A stretch of 19,510 bases of DNA from CALVXC01 sp036636255 (GTDB lineage Bacteria > Bacillota_I > Bacilli_A > RF39 > UBA660), in assembly GCA_036636255.1 (NCBI GenBank), contig JAVWOV010000009.1, forward strand, positions 1 to 19,510, in the 5' to 3' direction. Below, piece after piece: positions 15,533-19,510 of this stretch. Within the stretch, counting starts at the first letter, position 1. Every line of letters starts with the position of its first letter. The position numbers were made by a program, and so were the translations under genes. The notes under the pieces are model-generated. The model saw only the letters and a list, made by a program, of their open reading frames with translations. It was not told the DNA's origin and did not search any database.

Positions 15533-16697
15533 TTTCTTCATCCTTCCTAGCAAATTGCTCTAAAAAGCGGATATCATTACCATATATATATCTTATATCA
15601 GTTATACCGTATTTAAACATAGTGAAGCGATCTAATCCTGGTCCAAAGGCAAAACCTGTATATTTTAATGGATCATAACCACAATTAGATAAAACATTCG
15701 GATGAACTATACCTGCTCCTAAAACCTCAATAAAACCAGTTTGTTTACATAATGAACAGCCTTTACCACCACATTTAAAACAAGTTACATCTACTTCAAC
15801 CGATGGTTCAGTGAAAGGAAAATAACTAGGACGGAATCTAACTTTAGTTTTTTTACCAAGTAATTTTTGAGAAAAAAGCTCTAATGTACCTTTTAAATCA
15901 GCAAGACTTATATCTTCTCCAACTACTAAACCCTCAAATTGCATAAATTGATGAGAATGAGTAGCATCATCATCTCTTCGATATACTTTACCCGGGCAAA
16001 CAATCCTAATCGGTTTTTTATCTTTATTATTAAGCATTGTTCTTACTTGTACTGGAGATGTATGAGGTCTAAGTAAATTATTCATATCATCTTTTAAATA
16101 AAAAGTATCTTGGGCATCTCTAGCAGGATGTCCATCTGGTAAATTTAATTTTTTAAAACAAAAATCATCACTATCTATTTCAGGACCTTCGACAACATCA
16201 TAACCCATTGAAACAAATAAATCTTCTAATTCTTCTTCTATTCTTGTCATCGGATGTTTAGATCCCTTTCTAATTTTTTTACTTGGCAGACTAATATCAA
16301 TTTTTTCTTGTTCTAATTTTACTAATATTTCTTTTTCCTTAAAATAATCAATAAATTGTTCTATTACTTCCATAGTGGTAATTTTAAAATTATTGATATA
16401 ATTACCAAATTGTTTTTTTTCTTCTTCATTAAATGTTTTCATTAACGAATATAATTTTACTATTGGACCTTTTTTACCTAAAAATTCTACTCTAATATCA
16501 TTTAACTCTTTCATAGTTGCTACTTGATTAATTTTTTCTACCAATTCTTTTCTTATGATAGCAATATTATTTAATGCTGTTAATATTTCTTCTTTTAAGC
16601 CATCTTGATTACTTAAAATATTTTCTTTTGTTTGCTTATTATAAGTATTATTCAATAGATTAATTACTTTAGTTTTTACTTGTTCAATGTTTTCCAT
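15519..16697 (-). CDS. pheS: Phenylalanyl-tRNA synthetase alpha subunit
   Basis: 392 residues. The class II core is complete: motif 2 region RIVCPGKVYRRDDDATHSHQ with FMQFEGL, FPFTEPSVEVDVTC, a four-Cys knuckle CFKCGGKGCSLCKQTG, GAGIVHPNV, and motif 3 GFAFGPGLDRFTMFKYG. The N-terminal coiled coil that binds tRNA is about 40 residues longer than in B. subtilis PheS, whose start aligns near residue 45 here. The ATG at 16697 follows AGGAGGA and lies right after the T-box terminator, so this start is firm; an ATG-like opening further up would fall inside the leader. It forms an operon with pheT, overlapping it. Confidence 0.95.
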   Translation of the reverse strand: MENIEQVKTKVINLLNNTYNKQTKENILSNQDGLKEEILTALNNIAIIRKELVEKINQVATMKELNDIRVEFLGKKGPIVKLYSLMKTFNEEEKKQFGNYINNFKITTMEVIEQFIDYFKEKEILVKLEQEKIDISLPSKKIRKGSKHPMTRIEEELEDLFVSMGYDVVEGPEIDSDDFCFKKLNLPDGHPARDAQDTFYLKDDMNNLLRPHTSPVQVRTMLNNKDKKPIRIVCPGKVYRRDDDATHSHQFMQFEGLVVGEDISLADLKGTLELFSQKLLGKKTKVRFRPSYFPFTEPSVEVDVTCFKCGGKGCSLCKQTGFIEVLGAGIVHPNVLSNCGYDPLKYTGFAFGPGLDRFTMFKYGITDIRYIYGNDIRFLEQFARKDEESETK

Positions 16698-16713
16698 TTT
16701 TCCTCCTTTTAAT

Positions 16714-16927
16714 AAAAAAAACATCCTTATATATAAGGACGAATTTATTCGCGGTACCACCTTAATTCTAATAATAAATACTAGCACTTAATAGATTTAA
16801 CGCATCTTTGACGCTTAGCTCCTATACTGAAATTCATTTATTAGTTTATCTTAGAAAAATTCTCAGTTAATAATTTTTCTTTCCTGTTAGAGCTCTAATA
16901 AATTACTTTGGCATAATCATAGCTATT
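16714..16927 (-). ncRNA. T-box leader (tRNA-Phe sensing) of pheST
   Basis: The minus-strand transcript carries AAGGTGGTACCGCG (16763 to 16750), the T-box consensus; its UGGU bulge complements the ACCA end of tRNA-Phe (discriminator A). Stem I is closed by GAGCTC/GGAGCT-type pairing (about 16897 to 16821). On its 3' side, UUC followed by A (UUC at 16831-16829) is the natural specifier for Phe. The terminator is a 20-base palindrome (16741-16722) with eight U (16721-16714), just before the pheS ribosome site. Uncharged tRNA-Phe should favour antitermination. Confidence 0.93.
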
Positions 16928-16933
16928 AAATAA

Positions 16934-16962
16934 ATATTAGCATTTTAATAATTGATTGTCAA
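16934..16962 (-). promoter_or_regulatory. pheST promoter
   Basis: Minus strand: consensus -35 TTGACA (16957-16962), exactly 17 bp, then -10 TAATAT (16934-16939) with an upstream TGC (extended -10). It places the start near 16927, at the beginning of the T-box leader. Confidence 0.85.
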
Positions 16963-17180
16963 GGGTGATTATTATCATGTTAATACATATGAGAATATTT
17001 TATTACTTTTTTTGTTTTCTAATTAAAACTCTCCTTTGAACATTTTTTAAGCTTTGCATAGTCCTTTTCGTAACTTATTATATCTTCTTCTCCTATTAGT
17101 TTCTGCCCCTTTTAATTACTAATAATTATTCTAACACTAATGATAGTAAAAGTAAATAATATTTATCATTTTCTAATATA

Positions 17181-17220
17181 TATTATTTAATATTATTTAA
17201 TATTATTTAACATTATTTAA
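17181..17220. repeat. Four tandem 10-bp repeats upstream of sigK
   Basis: tattatttaa three times, then cattatttaa, about one helical turn per unit, 54 bases before the sigK start. The rest of 16963-17274 holds no convincing gene, only a short open stretch on the minus strand at 17019-17105. Confidence 0.85.
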
Positions 17221-17274
17221 CAGGACAAAATAAATTAATTTCATTATTTCATATTGTTAATTAGGATGTGATTT

Positions 17275-17973
17275 ATGATTAATTTATTTAAAAATTTATT
17301 AACTAATTTCTATTTATTTACTACTTCTTATTCTAATAATTTATTCCCAGAACCTTTATCAAAAAAAGATGAAGAAGAATACGTAGAAAAAGCCTTTTTA
17401 GGTGATAAGGAAGCCCGAAATAAACTTATCGAACATAATCTTCGTTTAGTAGCGCATATTGTTAAAAAATATGATCATCGCAAAGAAGATGAGGATGATT
17501 TAATTAGTATTGGAACGATTGGCTTAATTAAGGGTATTGATAGTTTTTCCTATAAACATGGAACGCGAATTACTACCTATTGTGCACGATGTATTGAAAA
17601 TGAAATCCTTATGTATTATCGAAGTGATAAAAAAAACAACAAAAATATTAGTATTAATGAATCAGTTGGTTATGATAAGGATGGTAATGAAATAACATTT
17701 TTAGATATTTTAAAAACACCAAAGCCTGATTTTGCCTTAGACATTCACACTAAAAATAATATTAGTTTGTTAAAAGAATATTTGAATATTTTAACTGAAC
17801 GTGAGCGATCTATTATTATTAAACGATATGGTTTATATAATACAGATGAGATAACCCAAAAAGAAATTGCTAAACAATTAGGTATTTCTAGAAGTTATGT
17901 TTCACGAATTGAAAAAAGAGCCTTAACAAAAATACTTCGTGAATTTATTAAAAATAAAAACCATACTTTTTAA
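17275..17973 (+). CDS. sigK: Sporulation sigma factor K precursor
   Basis: 232 residues. Sigma-70 family, late mother-cell sigma-K. Region 2: LIEHNLRLVAHIVKKYDHRK, DLISIGTIGLIKGIDSF, TYCARCIENEILMYYRSD. Region 4: LTERERSIIIKRYGLY and QLGISRSYVSRIEKRALTKI. The RISRSYVSRIEKRAL-type ending and KKYD/GIDSF details match SigK better than SigE. It keeps a hydrophobic pro-sequence (about residues 1-18) followed by S-Y and NNLFPEPLS, resembling the B. subtilis pro-sigma-K junction cut by SpoIVFB. The gene is one continuous frame, with no skin-like insertion. AGGATG precedes the ATG. It implies that the organism sporulates or descends from a sporulating ancestor. Confidence 0.9.
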   Translation: MINLFKNLLTNFYLFTTSYSNNLFPEPLSKKDEEEYVEKAFLGDKEARNKLIEHNLRLVAHIVKKYDHRKEDEDDLISIGTIGLIKGIDSFSYKHGTRITTYCARCIENEILMYYRSDKKNNKNISINESVGYDKDGNEITFLDILKTPKPDFALDIHTKNNISLLKEYLNILTERERSIIIKRYGLYNTDEITQKEIAKQLGISRSYVSRIEKRALTKILREFIKNKNHTF

Positions 17974-17986
17974 AAAGTATGGTTTT
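17957..17986 (+). terminator. sigK terminator
   Basis: A perfect 30-base palindrome, AAAACCATACTTTTT with its complement, overlapping the sigK stop codon and ending in TTTT. It could act in both directions. Confidence 0.8.
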
Positions 17987-18118
17987 ATAATCTCAATTTC
18001 TATAAAATTATTAATAATTTTAAATTCTTTGTGCTTTTTGTTACAGTGATTTTTAATTTATATCTTGCTTTATTTTCTTTAGCTTTAAGTATAGCTTATC
18101 CAAACAGCAAAAAATATT

Positions 18119-18147
18119 TTGTATGTACGAAGTTGATATGATATAAT
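18119..18147 (+). promoter_or_regulatory. Promoter of the zinc-ribbon/Ltp protein
   Basis: Extended -10 TGATATAAT (TATAAT 18142-18147) with a 17-bp spacer to a weak TTGTAT (18119-18124). A start site about 15-20 bases before the ribosome site fits. Confidence 0.55.
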
Positions 18148-18170
18148 AAAAATGAAAGGAGTGTATATAT

Positions 18171-18881
18171 ATGGAAAATGTTAAGACGAAGACTTGCAAA
18201 AAATGTAAAGAAAAAATTGATAAGAAAGCAAAGAAATGTTCACATTGCGGATCAAAACAAAGAATACCTATTTGGTTAATTGTAGTTATAGTAATTATTG
18301 TGATTGTTGGATTATCTAATATGGGAGGAAATGATTCAACTTCAGATAATAATAAATACAATAAAAATAAAGCAAGCAAAGTTACTGTTGCTGATTTGAG
18401 TACAATGACTGAAACTGAAATAGATAGTTGGTGTGAAACAAATAAAATCAATTGTACAATTAAAACTGAATATTCTAGTTCAATTGCAAAAGATTCATTT
18501 ATTAGTCAAAGTATAAATGCTGATAAAACTATATATGAAGGTAATAAAATTATAATTGTTTATTCATTGGGTGCTGAACCTACTACTGAACAAAAAAATG
18601 CATTAAAAAAAGCAGAATCTTATTCTAAAACAATGAATATGTCAAAACAAGGAATCTATAATCAATTAACCTCATCAATTGAAGGTTTTACAGAAGATGA
18701 TGCTCAATATGCTATTAATAATATAGTATCTGATTGGAATTCAAATGCTTTGGCAAAAGCAAAATCATATAGTAAAACGATGAATATGTCTAAAAGTGCA
18801 ATTTATAATCAATTAACTTCATCAATTGAAGGATTTACTACAGAAGAAGCACAGTATGCTATTGATCATTTAGATAATTAA
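18171..18881 (+). CDS. Zinc-ribbon membrane protein with PASTA-like and two Ltp domains
   Basis: 236 residues. Order: zinc ribbon (CKKC at 9-12, CSHC at 23-26), one TM segment (about 32-48, IPIWLIVVIVIIVIVGL), an Asn-rich linker, a PASTA-like domain (about 70-134, KVTVADLSTMTETEIDSWC), then two copies of the 'host cell surface-exposed lipoprotein' Ltp repeat (ALKKAESYSKTMNMSK and ALAKAKSYSKTMNMSK, each ending in a (D/E)(D/E)AQYAI motif). The C-terminus is predicted outside the cell. In the S. thermophilus phage TP-J34 prophage protein, this repeat family blocks DNA injection by related phages; here the lipobox is replaced by a TM anchor. A role in superinfection exclusion is possible but not shown; many such proteins are chromosomal with unknown roles. 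AAAGGAG precedes the ATG by 9 nt. Confidence 0.85.
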   Translation: MENVKTKTCKKCKEKIDKKAKKCSHCGSKQRIPIWLIVVIVIIVIVGLSNMGGNDSTSDNNKYNKNKASKVTVADLSTMTETEIDSWCETNKINCTIKTEYSSSIAKDSFISQSINADKTIYEGNKIIIVYSLGAEPTTEQKNALKKAESYSKTMNMSKQGIYNQLTSSIEGFTEDDAQYAINNIVSDWNSNALAKAKSYSKTMNMSKSAIYNQLTSSIEGFTTEEAQYAIDHLDN

Positions 18882-18890
18882 GTTATACAA

Positions 18891-18923
18891 AAATACGATT
18901 TATATTTTTAAATCGTATTTTTT
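18891..18923 (+). terminator. Terminator of the zinc-ribbon/Ltp gene
   Basis: 12-bp arms AAATACGATTTA (18891-18902) and TAAATCGTATTT (18909-18920) with a 6-base loop, followed by more T. Confidence 0.8.
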
Positions 18924-18929
18924 ATATCT

Positions 18930-19500
18930 GTATAACGAGAGAGGGGTGCAGACGAAAAGTTGAACATTTTTAAGGACAACTTTATCACCCATATCTAAAT
19001 CAAATAAGGAGTACAAATCACTAATTAGGATTCCCATGTAACCAAACTTTAAAGCGTAATTATCAGCAATATATTCATTCTTTCATCTGCTAATTGATAA
19101 AATAATATTGCCTATCCTAAAAAACTACAATTATCATATTAACTAAGCTCCATAACAATTTCATAGTCCCTATACTATCATGCCAAATTTTAAAATATTA
19201 GTAACTTTGTTATACGCTGTAATAATGCCGTTAATAATCATGTTGATTAAAACCTATTATTCTTTTGGGTTTTTTAGTAAGTATCTTTTTAATTTCATCT
19301 TCTTTATCTTGATAAAATATCTTCAATTCTTGTTTACTAATACTATGTTTCATTTGTTCTATATCTAAAAACATCGATAATGGTTCAATATTATTTTTTT
19401 GAAACCAATATTGCTTGTTTGGATCTAGGTCAAGTTTTTAGACACATTTTTGTGAACATATTTAAATTTATTCTAATTTTCTTTATAACAAGTAGAAATA
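18930..19500 (-). pseudogene. Decayed coding debris, possibly a metallopeptidase-like gene
   Basis: Minus-strand translation gives protein-like pieces broken by frame changes and stops. One is NKFKYVHKNVSKNL, shifting into LDLDPNKQYWFQ (near 19430); a charged stretch (EQMKHSISKQELKIFYQDKE) ends at a TAA at 19231. Further on are DYEIVMELS and FYQLADERM, then NEYIADNYALKFGY and LISDLYSLFDLDMGDK near 18985-19080. The ADxYAxxxGY pattern is reminiscent of the C-terminal half of M48-type peptidases, but no HExxH is visible, and the pieces may not all be one gene. The plus-strand frames here look like noise. It runs to or past the window edge. Confidence 0.4.
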
Positions 19501-19510
19501 TTTTGATTAA

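Noticed and set aside
17161..17220. CRISPR-like array
   Set aside because: Units are only 10 bp with no spacers; a simple tandem repeat.
18053..18451. Open frame on the minus strand opposite the zinc-ribbon protein
   Set aside because: Overlaps promoter and N-terminus of a gene with recognisable domains; no start signals of its own.
19180..19368. Hydrophobic open frame on the plus strand near the right end
   Set aside because: The minus strand shows charged, protein-like pieces here; the plus frame has no ribosome site.
1..19510. TGA read as tryptophan (mycoplasma-type code)
   Set aside because: Several intact genes end in TGA (YtxG-like, MurT-like, PheT) and Trp residues are TGG, so TGA in the ABC remnant is a true stop.

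Overview
The window comes from a very AT-rich, low-GC Gram-positive bacterium (Bacillota). It has a sporulation sigma-K gene, a CamS-type lipoprotein, a YtxG/YtxH pair, a T-box-controlled pheST operon and a MurT/GatD-like pair. TGA is used as a stop (ytxG-like, gatD-like-adjacent and pheT reading frames) and Trp is TGG, so the code is standard, not the mycoplasma code. A run of 10 Ns flanked by a short direct repeat shows a scaffold gap, so this is probably a draft or metagenome assembly. The lineage is inferred: an uncultured Erysipelotrichia- or RF39-like gut Bacilli would fit, but the sequence does not prove it.

Layout. Positions 1-7700 are all minus strand. A new gene starts at the left edge (promoter 36-64). 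Next comes a membrane/signalling unit read right to left: a small anchored protein, a GGDEF receptor with two extracellular solute-binding-like domains and a degenerate active site, and a YihY/BrkB membrane protein, ending at a bidirectional terminator at 80-111. Upstream lie camS and a four-gene envelope operon (lipoprotein, SepF-like-start acidic protein, YtxG-like, YtxH), then trmB. Divergent from trmB is a small Met/Pro/Gly-rich protein resembling a spore-coat protein. Its promoter region is compatible with sigma-A or a mother-cell sigma factor.

Positions 8175-10970 (minus) hold a membrane protein with a Q/N-rich tail containing an almost perfect 270-bp tandem duplication, a badly decayed ABC exporter pseudogene, and a small STAS-like protein. 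On the plus strand, 11104-13163 encodes a translationally coupled MurT-like/GatD-like pair. It is recognisable in fold and order, but the catalytic Cys and His of GatD, the DNAAD motif of MurT and one zinc-ribbon Cys are gone although both frames are intact. This is the most unusual item in the window. Converging on it is pheS-pheT, preceded by a full T-box leader (UUC specifier, UGGU antiterminator bulge) and a near-consensus promoter.

The right end has sigK on the plus strand (uninterrupted, with a pro-sequence) behind four 10-bp repeats, then a zinc-ribbon/TM/PASTA-like/double-Ltp protein that may act in phage exclusion, and finally decayed coding debris on the minus strand running off the window. 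Overall this is mostly housekeeping and envelope functions with signs of ongoing gene decay.
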